Positions 32,131-44,994 of a DNA stretch of 64,000 bases are shown piece after piece. How positions within the stretch are numbered: the first letter of the stretch is position 1; each line of letters begins with the position of its first letter. The notes beneath the pieces were generated by a model. That model saw only the letters and a list, made by a program, of their open reading frames with translations. It searched no databases and was not told the origin of the DNA. Source of the stretch: Methanoplanus endosymbiosus. Its GTDB lineage: Archaea > Halobacteriota > Methanomicrobia > Methanomicrobiales > Methanomicrobiaceae. Both the position numbers and the translations under genes were made by a program. The stretch covers positions 1,922,001 to 1,986,000 of the forward strand of contig NZ_CP096115.1 in the NCBI RefSeq assembly GCF_024662215.1, read 5' to 3'.

Positions 32131-33141
32131 TCAGTGGAATTCCTCACCTTCAAGGCGGATTCCCGGTGATGAGGATATTCTTCCTACTACTGAGGCATCA
32201 GGGGCGGTTCTGAGAATTTCACTCTCCTCTGATTCCGGAGCTATGAATACATATCCCATGCCCATGTTGAATGTGCGGTACATCTCATGCTTTTCCACAT
32301 TTCCAACCTCTTCTATCCAGTCATATACCGGCTGGGGTTTTACCGGGTTTTCAATCTCAAAGCCGAATTTTCCGAGCCTTTCCAGGTTTCTGAGTCCGCC
32401 GCCTGTGATGTGGCACATGCCATGGACTTCTGCTGCGTCTGTGACCTTCAGGACTTCGCTGTAAATTCTTGTCGGTGTCAGCAGTTCTTCACCAAGTGTC
32501 TTTCCCCAGGGCATCTTCTCGTCATATCCTGCATATGAATCAACTATATTTCTGGCAAGGGTGAGGCCGTTTGAGTGAATTCCGCTTGATGGGAGGCCGA
32601 ATATAAGGTCATCTTCCTTAATTCCGGAGCCGTCTATGATCTTATCCTTCTTCTGAACACCAAGGCATGTGCCTGCAAGATCAAGGCCATTTACGAGACC
32701 TTTGAGGGTTGCAGTCTCGCCACCTATGAGGTTCATATTGGAGAGGCGTGCGCCTTCGTTTAGCCCCTCGCCTATCTGGCGCATCTTGTCGGTCTGCACA
32801 CTTTCGGTTGCGATATAATCAACAAATGCAATTGGCTCAATGTTCATCACATAGAGGTCGTTTACATTCATTGCAATACAGTCGATACCCAGTGTGGACC
32901 AGTCTTTCATCCGGTCAGCAACAAGCATCTTTGTACCGACTCCGTCAACCGCAAGTGCAAGGACATATTCTCCGAATTCAACAAGTCCTGCGAAATGGCC
33001 GACATTGCTGTACATACCAAAGTCACCTGTCCTTCTGTAGGTGAGCATCTTCACAAGTGCCGATACGCCTTCTGCCTCAAGGTTGATGTCAACTCCGGCA
33101 TCCCTGTATGTGTGGCTCTTTTTCTCAAATAGTGGGTTCAT
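32131..33141 (-). CDS. purM: Phosphoribosylformylglycinamidine cyclo-ligase (AIR synthase)
   Basis: 336 residues. ALAVDGVGTKMLVA, the glycine-rich NLIGGETATLKG and HITGGGLRNLER are AIR-synthase signatures. It closes the imidazole ring in purine synthesis with ATP. The start ATG overlaps the stop of the aspartate kinase gene by four bases, so the two are co-transcribed although the pathways differ. Confidence 0.95.
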   Translation of the reverse strand: MNPLFEKKSHTYRDAGVDINLEAEGVSALVKMLTYRRTGDFGMYSNVGHFAGLVEFGEYVLALAVDGVGTKMLVADRMKDWSTLGIDCIAMNVNDLYVMNIEPIAFVDYIATESVQTDKMRQIGEGLNEGARLSNMNLIGGETATLKGLVNGLDLAGTCLGVQKKDKIIDGSGIKEDDLIFGLPSSGIHSNGLTLARNIVDSYAGYDEKMPWGKTLGEELLTPTRIYSEVLKVTDAAEVHGMCHITGGGLRNLERLGKFGFEIENPVKPQPVYDWIEEVGNVEKHEMYRTFNMGMGYVFIAPESEESEILRTAPDASVVGRISSSPGIRLEGEEFH

Positions 33142-34538
33142 TCCTCACATTCTCCTGATAATTCAAATTCATCGTGAAGTACTTTTACAGCTTTTATTCC
33201 ATCGTCTTCCTTTACAATGAATGAGATGTTTACTTCTGATGAGCCTTGTGAGATCATCATCAGGTTGATCTCGTTTTTGCCAAGTGCTGTAAATATTCTG
33301 CCGGATATTCCAGGTGTGCCTGCCATGCCCACGCCTACAACTGCAACGGCGCATATGTCACGGTCATATGTGACTTCTCTGATGTAGCCGCCTTTTTTAA
33401 CAGAACCAAGGGCTGATATTGCTATGTCGAGATGTTCATCGTCCACTACGAGTGATATGTTGGCTTCGGAGGAGGCCTGTGATATCATCATTATATTGAC
33501 ACTGTTTGAGGCAAGTTCTCCGAATATTGCCCGTGCAACTCCCGGCCTTCCGACCATCTGTGCGCCGGTGATGTTGATTAAGGATACCTTGTCTATGTAG
33601 GTTATGCCTTTTACAACTCTCTTGTCCCTGTGCTGTTTTGAGAGGACACAGCTTCCGCCTGCGCCGGGATTGAAGGTGTTCTTCACCCTTACAGGAATTC
33701 CTTTCTGCATGGCCGGTTCGATTGATCGTGGGTGGAGGACTTCTGCTCCGAAGTATGAGAGTTCCATTGCCTCAAGGTAGGATATATCAGGCAGGACTCT
33801 TGCATCCGGAATAATTCTTGGGTCAGATGTCATAATTCCGTCAACATCTGTCCAGATCCAGATCTCTTCCGCGTCGATTGCCGCGCCTACGATTGCTGCT
33901 GAGTAGTCTGATCCTGATCGTCCGAGGGTTGTAACAATGCCTGTGCCTGTGCACCCCATATATCCCATAACTACGGGGACATACTCCTGCATCAGTGGCA
34001 GGACGCGGGACTTTATCTTCTGTTCACTTTCCGGGAGGACATTTGCACAGCCGTGCCTTTCGTTTGTCATTATGCCGGCTTCACATCCGTTTAGCGGAAC
34101 AGAGGGGATTCCTTCCTCTCTTAATGCAGCGCTGACAATTCTTGCTGAAAGCCTCTCTCCGAATGAGATTATATAGTCCTTTGATCTTGGAGTGAGCTCG
34201 CGCAGGTTGTGAATTGCAGTCAGGATATTTCTCAGGTTTTCGAGTTTTATGTCGATCTCCTGCATTACTGTATCTGTTTCGCCTGGTGCAACTGCCTCAA
34301 GGACCTTTTTATGGCGTGCCCTGAGTGAATGGATCGTTGTCTCGATCGGTGGTTCGTCCAGTGATTCAACTGCTTCCTTTGCAATGATATGGAGCTGATC
34401 GGTTACTCCGGACATTGCAGACACAACTACTGCCAGTTCGTTTCCGGTATTGTGGTGGTGTTTCAGTATAGAGACTACGCGGGCGATGCACTTTTCATCA
34501 CCTACGGATGTCCCTCCGAATTTCATTAAAAGTCTCAA
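33138..34538 (-). CDS. lysC: Aspartate kinase with tandem ACT domains
   Basis: 466 residues. The kinase domain starts MRLLMKFGGTSVGDEK and includes GRSGSDYSAAIVGAAIDAEEIWIWTDVDG. Two ACT domains (about 315-460: LINITGAQMVGRPGVARAIF and VAVVGVGMAGTPGISGRIF) bind regulatory amino acids. It makes aspartyl phosphate for lysine, threonine and methionine. The TTG at 34538 is chosen because GAGTGAG sits five bases upstream and archaeal homologues often begin MRxxMKFGGTSV; the ATG at 34526 is the alternative. A TTACATT/AATGTAA inverted repeat lies at 34569-34602 upstream. Confidence 0.94.
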   Translation of the reverse strand: MRLLMKFGGTSVGDEKCIARVVSILKHHHNTGNELAVVVSAMSGVTDQLHIIAKEAVESLDEPPIETTIHSLRARHKKVLEAVAPGETDTVMQEIDIKLENLRNILTAIHNLRELTPRSKDYIISFGERLSARIVSAALREEGIPSVPLNGCEAGIMTNERHGCANVLPESEQKIKSRVLPLMQEYVPVVMGYMGCTGTGIVTTLGRSGSDYSAAIVGAAIDAEEIWIWTDVDGIMTSDPRIIPDARVLPDISYLEAMELSYFGAEVLHPRSIEPAMQKGIPVRVKNTFNPGAGGSCVLSKQHRDKRVVKGITYIDKVSLINITGAQMVGRPGVARAIFGELASNSVNIMMISQASSEANISLVVDDEHLDIAISALGSVKKGGYIREVTYDRDICAVAVVGVGMAGTPGISGRIFTALGKNEINLMMISQGSSEVNISFIVKEDDGIKAVKVLHDEFELSGECEE

Positions 34539-34862
34539 TTCAGCTCACTCGTTTTTTGTTATATCTCTTTACATTTATGGCATTTTGATAGTATTAATGT
34601 AAGGGTGGGTATGGGGAATCCGGTTTTTTTGTTTGTGCTTATCCTGTGTGTGTCAGATCAGTTGAGCACTGTTAATAATAAAAATGAGTTCTCTCTCCTG
34701 AAGTTTTTTTGATTATGGTTGTCTGTGAATGATTCCGGAGATGTTTCTTAAGAATCTGCGCCGGTATAATCTCTTCATTATTTTTGTAAATTTTTCCGGA
34801 TGTTCATCTGACTTTTATATGGAGGTTTGTGGTGATTTGCGCGAGTGATCAAAATGTCATGG
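34539..34862. other. Gene-free spacer between lysC and the rRNA leader
   Basis: No gene-like frame is seen. The only structure is an inverted repeat, TTACATT (34569-34575) and AATGTAA (34596-34602), about 30-60 bp before lysC. It could be an operator or simply AT-rich chance. The rest is T-rich with poly-T runs near 34627 and 34707. Confidence 0.5.
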
Positions 34863-34888
34863 AAAAACGGCGTTCTGCCGTTTTTTTG
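34863..34888 (+). terminator. Strong hairpin with T tail upstream of the rRNA promoter
   Basis: AAAAACGGC (34863-34871) pairs with GCCGTTTTT (34877-34885) around a GTTCT loop, then T continues to 34887. It looks like an intrinsic terminator in either direction. It would insulate the rRNA promoters from upstream transcription or end transcripts leaving them backward. Confidence 0.5.
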
Positions 34889-34937
34889 TTACGGATGATT
34901 GGGTTTTTCCTGAAAATTCTCTCATTTCCTGCAAGGG

Positions 34938-34945
34938 TTTATATG
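34938..34945 (+). promoter_or_regulatory. rRNA operon promoter P1 (BoxA)
   Basis: TTTATATG is a near-perfect archaeal TATA box. The start site would fall near 34968, at the motif ACATTGTAAGG (34958-34968). The leader then runs ~340 bases to 16S and has a stem CCTGTGA/TCACAGG near 35025-35045. Confidence 0.7.
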
Positions 34946-35116
34946 TGGCGGCATACAACATTGTAAGGCCGAAGTATTACGGGAACAGACGCCTCAGGGT
35001 GGCTGTAACGTTTAATTCGGGAGTCCTGTGAGTTTTTTCACAGGGTGGAAGTAAAGCTAAGATGGATTCGCTGAGATATGCTTTCCTCTGCTTTTTGTAA
35101 ATCGTAAAACAATGTG

Positions 35117-35124
35117 TTTATATA
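35117..35124 (+). promoter_or_regulatory. rRNA operon promoter P2 (BoxA)
   Basis: TTTATATA is a consensus TATA box, flanked by the inverted arms AACAATGT (35108-35115) and ACATTGTT (35137-35144). The start site would be near 35148. The CCTTACATTGTT just downstream is a near-inverse of the motif at P1. Confidence 0.75.
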
Positions 35125-35162
35125 ACAATAAACCTTACATTGTTACCTCGATTCTTAGATGG

Positions 35163-35197
35163 AGAACCGAAAGCACCCGGATGGGGGTGTCGGTTCT
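35163..35197 (+). other. Leader hairpin after P2
   Basis: AGAACCGA (35163-35170) pairs with TCGGTTCT (35190-35197) with an inner CACCC/GGGTG helix. It is in the transcribed leader just upstream of the 16S processing stem. Confidence 0.6.
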
Positions 35198-35223
35198 GAC
35201 GTTGGCACTGACAATGCGGAAAT

Positions 35224-35243
35224 TTGTTTAATAACCGCTAATT
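35224..35243 (+). other. 5' arm of the 16S pre-rRNA processing stem
   Basis: This 20-base arm is perfectly complementary to 36795-36814 downstream of 16S. Unpaired bases (CC here; GGGG-T opposite) next to the helix fit a bulge-helix-bulge type cut site for the archaeal splicing endonuclease. Confidence 0.8.
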
Positions 35244-35305
35244 CCTTTTAGATAAACTAGTGAAAAATCGATAGTGTGCCGAAGTGTAAGTACTTCAAAC
35301 AATTA

Positions 35306-36774
<1,469 letters not shown>

Positions 36775-36794
36775 AACGAAATATCGTGAGGGGT

Positions 36795-36814
36795 AATTAG
36801 CGGTTATTAAACAA
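36795..36814 (+). other. 3' arm of the 16S pre-rRNA processing stem
   Basis: Perfect reverse complement of 35224-35243. Confidence 0.8.
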
Positions 36815-36853
36815 ACTGTAAAATTGTCAGTGTTAACATAAACAAAAAGCAGA

Positions 36854-36926
36854 GGGCTCATAGCTCAGCTGGAAGAGCGCGGCGTTTGCAACGCCGAGGC
36901 CGGGGGTTCAAATCCCCCTGGGTCCA
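36854..36926 (+). tRNA. tRNA-Ala (TGC) in the 16S-23S spacer
   Basis: 73 bases. Acceptor GGGCTCA/TGGGTCC with discriminator A, D-arm GCTC/GAGC, anticodon loop TTTGCAA in a GGCG/CGCC stem, T-arm GGGGG/CCCCC. A spacer tRNA-Ala(UGC) is normal for euryarchaeal rRNA operons. CCA is not encoded. Confidence 0.96.
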
Positions 36927-36927
36927 T

Positions 36928-36949
36928 AGCCGTTTTTTCGGAAACGGCT
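36928..36949 (+). other. Spacer hairpin after tRNA-Ala
   Basis: AGCCGTTT (36928-36935) pairs with AAACGGCT (36942-36949) and is followed by TTTT. It probably aids tRNA 3' processing, as transcription must continue to 23S. Confidence 0.55.
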
Positions 36950-37023
36950 TTTCAATGCACCCGTTGATGTGAATCGACGGGGAAGGGCTGAGAGTCAGTA
37001 AGGACTCTTTGAGGCCGTGTATA

Positions 37024-37063
37024 GGTATTCACACAACGACGTTAAATGGATTTTAACGGTTAA
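37024..37063 (+). other. 5' arm of the 23S pre-rRNA processing stem
   Basis: Two helices pair with 40010-40049. The outer one is GGTATTCACACAACGA (37024-37039) and the inner one is TGGATTTTAACGGTTAA (37047-37063), separated by an internal loop, the bulge-helix-bulge layout. Confidence 0.8.
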
Positions 37064-40009
<2,946 letters not shown>

Positions 40010-40049
40010 TTAACCGTTAAAATCCAGACGAAATCGTTGTGTGAATGCC
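40010..40049 (+). other. 3' arm of the 23S pre-rRNA processing stem
   Basis: Inner TTAACCGTTAAAATCCA (40010-40026) and outer TCGTTGTGTGAATGCC (40034-40049) complement the 5' arm with one G-U pair. Confidence 0.8.
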
Positions 40050-40107
40050 AATATGCCGGATAATTGCAGACAATAATTCAGGTTCGTGACCTGATGTCCG
40101 GTCTGTG

Positions 40108-40226
40108 ATTGCGGCCATAGCGGCGGGGAAACACCCGGACTCATCTCGAACCCGGCAGTTAAGCCCGCCCACGTTGGGTGCTGTACTAAGATACGAGAGT
40201 TCTTGGGAACCACCTAACGCTGCAAT
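40108..40226 (+). rRNA. rrf: 5S ribosomal RNA
   Basis: About 119 bases starting ATTGCGGCCATAGCGGCGGG and containing CCCGGACTCATCTCGAACCCG-type loop B/C sequence and AAGCCCGCCCACGTTGGG. The end CGCTGCAAT closes helix I with the start. A small stem TCAGGT/ACCTGA lies in the spacer before it. No tRNA follows. Confidence 0.93.
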
Positions 40227-40410
40227 TGCTCATGTGAGTGATTGTCTCTTCTGAAAAGTTAATTGCCTCTACTGGCCAGTTTATCTCTGTAATTTTAAAT
40301 TCTGCTCTAATGCCGTTTTTTGCTCAATTAGTGTTTATTTATTTTTTGTTTTATTCCCGGAGATCTGTATTATCCCGTGACACGTCATATCTGGCAATGG
40401 ATGATCAATA

Positions 40411-42081
40411 ATGTCAAAAAAGGAGATCCTGAACCAGATCTTATTTCCCCTGAGATCAGGGAATTTTAATGAAGATTCTAATGATGACGGGACTGAAGAA
40501 CCAGATATATCTCTGCCGGAAGCCCTGCCGATAACTGTAAACTTTGGACTTCTTGTAAATTGTGATGAATTTAATGTTGATGCAGTCTCCGGTTCAGTAA
40601 TTGAAACCTTAAAGAGAGTTGATAAAGTATTATCTGAAACTCCTCATATCTTTAAATTTCTTCTTCCGGGATGTCACGGAAAGAAGGAAGAAATGCTCAG
40701 AATGGTCTTTGAAAAACTGATCTGCACAGAGGATCTGAGGCTTGAAACTCAGTTTTTCATTCATTCTGAATCTCATGCGGATATTAATGAGTTTTTCATC
40801 CCTGGAATTTCATGTAGTATTCAGGAAATCTCCGGAGAAAGACGTGCATTGGGCTATGACCCTATATCAACCACAATTGTTGAAAATGGCACCCTGATGA
40901 TAATTATCGGTGATTCTGATACTGATGATCCGGATATCAAACCGGGCAGCATATATCTGCTTGCAAAGCGTTATGGAAGAACTGTAGTCTCTGTCAGTCC
41001 TGCTGACGGGAAAATAAGTGATTATCCTCATGATGACCGGATTTTTGAATCATATTCATGTCTGAATGAATATAATAAGGAAAAAATCAGTATTCATGCC
41101 TTTAAACAGAGAAGGAAAACCTCCATAGAGAAACTCCGGAGTGAATATCTAAAGGCCGGAATAGATGAAGATATGATAAAACCATCCTATGATTATCTGC
41201 TTCCGCATTATCTGAAGGCAAGAATTCTCGGCAGACAATACTGGTTTAAATATGCCCTCGTAGGTGTGATGATATATCTTCTTTCAGCCTTTGCTGTCTT
41301 TACAATTACTATGCAGACACTGTTTTTCCCGGATAATCCGGAGTTTGTATGGGTTGAAGTTGCTGAAATTGCATTAATTATACTTCTGATGGTATGTTCA
41401 AGAACCGGGAATTATCATATTAAGTGGATTGATTACAATTTTCTGGCAGAAAGAATCAGGAGTGCTTTCTTTCTGAGGTTTGTATGCACAGTATGTGAAA
41501 AACCTGAAGACCTCCCTTCTATGAGTCCTGTAAGGGTACCAAATGACTGGATGGTTATGACTTTTGAGGCTATAATCTCATCAGGTAAAATGAGTTACTG
41601 CAACAGGGAAGTGCCTTTTGACCCGGTAAAAAAATTCTTCATATCAGCGTGGATCCAGAACAGGATCGAATTTTATGAACATGAAGCAGGAATGGCCGGA
41701 TTAAGATATCACACTTTTGCTATATGTGGAGAGATTATATTTGCAGTAACCATGGTTCTTGCCATTGCTCATGCACTTGGAATCGGTCACTGGGAGAGAT
41801 TTATGGGTGCCGAAGTTCCGTTGATAATGGCTTTTCTGACAATTACACTCCCTGCATTTGGTGCTGCATTATCTGCAATCAGAGTTCAGAGGGAATATCA
41901 TAGAAATTCGGAGAGGTACTCACATCTGCTGAGGCACCTTACTGCAATAAAGACGGAGATGATACATATTACAAATATGAGTGATCTATGTGTCCTCTTA
42001 AGGGAGATGAATGAAATGACATTCCGGGAAATTAATGACTGGAAGATAGTATTCAGATACCATAATATTGAGGCTGTCTAA
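40411..42081 (+). CDS. Membrane protein with SLOG-like nucleotide domain and SLATT/DUF4231-like helices
   Basis: 556 residues. The N-terminal ~245 resemble the SLOG superfamily. ITVNFGLLVNCD takes the place of the usual strand with a GHR turn. VENGTLMIIIGDSDTDD is followed by PGSIYLLAKRYGRTVVSVSP, as in 'D-x-hIAhWDG ... GGTa-ivx-Ar-x-grPV'. The C-terminal part has two pairs of transmembrane helices (around 275-305, 315-332, 430-455 and 470-490), each followed by a charged helix, as in SLATT pore-like effectors. In other systems such proteins accompany nucleotide second-messenger defence operons. Here no cyclase is adjacent, so it is an orphan. Family assignment is by pattern only. Confidence 0.55.
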   Translation: MSKKEILNQILFPLRSGNFNEDSNDDGTEEPDISLPEALPITVNFGLLVNCDEFNVDAVSGSVIETLKRVDKVLSETPHIFKFLLPGCHGKKEEMLRMVFEKLICTEDLRLETQFFIHSESHADINEFFIPGISCSIQEISGERRALGYDPISTTIVENGTLMIIIGDSDTDDPDIKPGSIYLLAKRYGRTVVSVSPADGKISDYPHDDRIFESYSCLNEYNKEKISIHAFKQRRKTSIEKLRSEYLKAGIDEDMIKPSYDYLLPHYLKARILGRQYWFKYALVGVMIYLLSAFAVFTITMQTLFFPDNPEFVWVEVAEIALIILLMVCSRTGNYHIKWIDYNFLAERIRSAFFLRFVCTVCEKPEDLPSMSPVRVPNDWMVMTFEAIISSGKMSYCNREVPFDPVKKFFISAWIQNRIEFYEHEAGMAGLRYHTFAICGEIIFAVTMVLAIAHALGIGHWERFMGAEVPLIMAFLTITLPAFGAALSAIRVQREYHRNSERYSHLLRHLTAIKTEMIHITNMSDLCVLLREMNEMTFREINDWKIVFRYHNIEAV

Positions 42082-42192
42082 GGCGGATCAGATCTTATGA
42101 ATCTTTTTAATCCACCTGATTATTTTTTCCAAATATTTTTCTGATTTTTCCGGTTCAATACATTATTTTATACAGTCCGGATTTTCAGAGTA

Positions 42193-42423
42193 TTATTCTC
42201 CTGAAATTTCTTTAACTCTTCCGACCTGTCCGTCAGAGAGCCTCACCTTAATCCCATGCGGATGGTATGAGGAGTTTGTCAGTATTTCACTCACCTTTCC
42301 GTCTGTGAGCTTTCCGCTTCTCTGATCTCTCTTCAGGACAATTTTAACCAAAATTCCGGGAGTGATATTATTTCTCTGTCTTGCATCGGTAATGATAGTC
42401 ATCTCTTTACTTTTTCTCTTCAT
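42193..42423 (-). CDS. YwbE-family small protein
   Basis: 76 residues from the ATG at 42423, or 69 from the ATG at 42402. The body is ITPGILVKIVLKRDQRSGKLT, then HPHGIKVRLSDGQVGRVK, which is the YwbE signature. The family is small, basic and SH3-like, and of unknown function, possibly RNA-binding. It is convergent with the SLOG-SLATT-like gene across a T-rich spacer. Confidence 0.8.
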   Translation of the reverse strand: MKRKSKEMTIITDARQRNNITPGILVKIVLKRDQRSGKLTDGKVSEILTNSSYHPHGIKVRLSDGQVGRVKEISGE

Positions 42424-42644
42424 TATTTTAGGCAGAAATGAAATATTTCTTTGGTTTGCGGAAATCCGGACTCGTCTGATCTCATCTCTGATGTCTCTTC
42501 TCCCCTCTTTAGATCATCTTAGTTATGATCAGGCGCTGTTCTCATATGATTTATTGATCTAATCTTCTCTATATCCGGATGCTTTCTTTTCAGCGTCTAT
42601 TACTTCCTTTTCTCCGGCGAAGTACTGCATAAGGATAGGATCAT

Positions 42645-43544
42645 ATGCAGGAATCAGAGTATGTTCTTGAAACTAAAGGACTTATAAAAAATTTTGACGG
42701 CAGACGTGCCCTTGATGGTGTCAGTATGTCTGTATATAATGGTGAGGTCTTTGGTCTTCTTGGTCCAAACGGCGCAGGAAAGACAACGATGATACGGATA
42801 ATCCTGGATGTATTCAGGCCTGATGAAGGCGATGTAAGGATTCTGGGCGGCCCCTTCTCTGAAAATACCAAGGACAGAATAGGTTATCTCCCGGAAGAAG
42901 GGGGACTTGACAGAAAATTAAAGGTTATTGATGCCCTCAGGTTTTTTGCCGGACTTAAGGGTATGACAAATCCCGAACCTGAGATTGAACTCTGGCTAAA
43001 CCGCATGAAACTCTCTGATTATCGGGAGAAGAAGGTTGGTGATCTAAGCAAAGGTATGTCAAGGCGACTTCAGTTTATTGTTTCAGTAATACACAGGCCT
43101 GAGCTTCTGATTCTGGATGAACCGTTTTACGGCCTTGATCCGGTGAACAAAAAACAGATTAAGGACATCCTACTCGAACTGAAGAGAGATGGTATGACCA
43201 TAATAATGTCAACCCACCAGATGGATGAGGTTGAGAGGATGTGCGACCGCATCCTGATGATTAATAATGGCAGGTCTGTATTATACGGCAATATCAATGA
43301 GATAAAAGAGAGATTTGGCTTCTCAGCAGTGGTGGATTATGAAGGCATTCTTCCACAGATGGATGATGAATATATTGAATCGGTGAATGATTACGGCAGC
43401 CATGCTGAGATGGTCTTAAAACCCGGTGCAGACAGTCAGAAGATTCTTAAGCATCTGATGAAGTCTGTCAGTATAAGAAAGTTTGAGGTCAGCACAAGAT
43501 CACTGAATGATATCTTTATTGGGGTCGTTGAAGATGAACAGTAA
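42645..43544 (+). CDS. ABC transporter ATP-binding protein (NatA-like)
   Basis: 299 residues. Walker A LLGPNGAGKTTMIRII, Q-loop region YLPEEGGL, signature LSKGMSRRLQ (a variant of LSGGQ), Walker B LLILDEPFYGLDP and the switch His in STHQMDE are all present. A C-terminal ~75-residue extension is typical for exporters of the Nat/DrrA type. It works with the overlapping permease gene. The exported substrate is unknown; family members handle sodium, drugs or peptides. Confidence 0.9.
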   Translation: MQESEYVLETKGLIKNFDGRRALDGVSMSVYNGEVFGLLGPNGAGKTTMIRIILDVFRPDEGDVRILGGPFSENTKDRIGYLPEEGGLDRKLKVIDALRFFAGLKGMTNPEPEIELWLNRMKLSDYREKKVGDLSKGMSRRLQFIVSVIHRPELLILDEPFYGLDPVNKKQIKDILLELKRDGMTIIMSTHQMDEVERMCDRILMINNGRSVLYGNINEIKERFGFSAVVDYEGILPQMDDEYIESVNDYGSHAEMVLKPGADSQKILKHLMKSVSIRKFEVSTRSLNDIFIGVVEDEQ

Positions 43545-44727
43545 AACCTTAAAGATAGCGGGGCATGAATTTAAAAAAACCGTCATAAGAAAGGGTTTTA
43601 TCTTTGGGACATTTGTTCTGCCTCTGCTAATCGTTTTAGTATTTGGTCTGGTATTTTCCCAGATGCCTGCAATAGAAGAGGGATTTTCTGACTCCGGAGA
43701 TCTCGGTTTTATTGATAATTCCGGAGTTATTTTCCCTTCCGGAAAATTCATTCAGTATGATTCCCGGAGTTCTGCCTCGCAGGCAGTTGCAGCGGGTGAT
43801 ATTTCCGAGTATTTCGTTGTCCCGCAGGATTATATTGAATCCGGAAATATAACTGTTTACTCTGAAAACAGTCCCTTAAGCTCCGGAAATTCAATAGGTG
43901 ATATTGAGGAGTTTCTCAGGGGCAATATCGTTGAAATTTCTGTCAATGATCCGGTAAATTCCGGAAGAATCATATCTCCGGTATCAAACGCCGGATATGT
44001 CACAATCGGCAGTGAAGGTGAAGAGAAGGAGAGTAAATCCGCGGGTATGATCTTAATTACATTCTGCCTCTCATTTATGCTTGTATTCAGCATTCTTACC
44101 TCATCAGGCTATCTTATGCAGGGGATCGGTGAGGAGAAGGAGAGCAGAAGCGGTGAACTTATTCTCTCATCTGTATCTGCCGATCAGCTGCTCAGGGGTA
44201 AGGTGCTGGGATACGGCGGTGTCGGATTTTTGCAGATGGGCGTCTGGCTTGCAATGGCAGGAGCTGTGATATTATTAATTCCTGTACCCGGACTTTTTGA
44301 AGATCTCTCCCTCTCATGGATGTTTATTCTGACGCTTGTATATTTTGTCCTGGGATACTTCCTCTATTCGGTTTCGATATCATGCACCGCCTCAATTGCC
44401 TCAACGTCAGCCGAGGCTCAGCAGACCTCTATGATATTTACCATGTTTGCAGTCATTCCCCTGATTATGCTCCAGTTTATTATGGCAGTGCCCGATTCTC
44501 CTCTTGCAGTTATTCTGTCATACTTCCCCTACACATCTCCATTTATTATGATGTTTAGAATTGCACTCGGAGATGTTCCGGCCTTTGAGATTTTCCTGAG
44601 CCTTGCAGTTCTTGCAGTCTCAATTATGATTGCTGTGAAGCTCTCTGCAAAGATCTTCCGTGCCGGAATGCTGATGTATGGTAAAAAGCCGTCTCTTAGG
44701 GAGATCCTGAAATATCTGAAGAACTGA
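43534..44727 (+). CDS. ABC-2 type permease (NatB-like)
   Basis: 397 residues from the ATG at 43534, overlapping the ATPase stop by 11 bases. One N-terminal membrane helix (FGTFVLPLLIVLVFGLVF) is followed by a ~150-residue extracytoplasmic loop and five C-terminal helices. GIGEEKESRSGELILSSVSADQLLRGKVLG, the coupling motif of NatB/ABC2_membrane_3 permeases, lies in between. It is translationally coupled to the ATPase. Confidence 0.88.
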   Translation: MNSKTLKIAGHEFKKTVIRKGFIFGTFVLPLLIVLVFGLVFSQMPAIEEGFSDSGDLGFIDNSGVIFPSGKFIQYDSRSSASQAVAAGDISEYFVVPQDYIESGNITVYSENSPLSSGNSIGDIEEFLRGNIVEISVNDPVNSGRIISPVSNAGYVTIGSEGEEKESKSAGMILITFCLSFMLVFSILTSSGYLMQGIGEEKESRSGELILSSVSADQLLRGKVLGYGGVGFLQMGVWLAMAGAVILLIPVPGLFEDLSLSWMFILTLVYFVLGYFLYSVSISCTASIASTSAEAQQTSMIFTMFAVIPLIMLQFIMAVPDSPLAVILSYFPYTSPFIMMFRIALGDVPAFEIFLSLAVLAVSIMIAVKLSAKIFRAGMLMYGKKPSLREILKYLKN

Positions 44728-44994
44728 TGTCCGGAATGTGGGGCATCCTCTGACAATACTCCGGAATCTTTTTTTTGGTTAATCTGTGGCTTTCTGGCTG
44801 ATTTTTGCAGTTCTGCCGGTTTTTATCTTTCTGCCGCAATAATCAGTTATATATGTGGCTTTTGGTTTGCTCTTCCGGTTTATATATTTATTAATTCCGG
44901 GTGAAAAAATTATCAGTGGGGCTTATTAATTTACTATAAGACTAAGTTAACCATTGGCGTTGGGGGCGCCGGAAAGAGAAGGAGAGAATATCAT

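Noticed and set aside
34539-34862. A lysine riboswitch upstream of lysC
   Set aside because: I see no multi-helix conserved core; only a short inverted repeat is present, and lysine riboswitches are not expected in archaea.
42362-42562. A small hydrophobic ORF on the plus strand over the ywbE start
   Set aside because: It is antisense to ywbE, lacks a ribosome site and resembles nothing.
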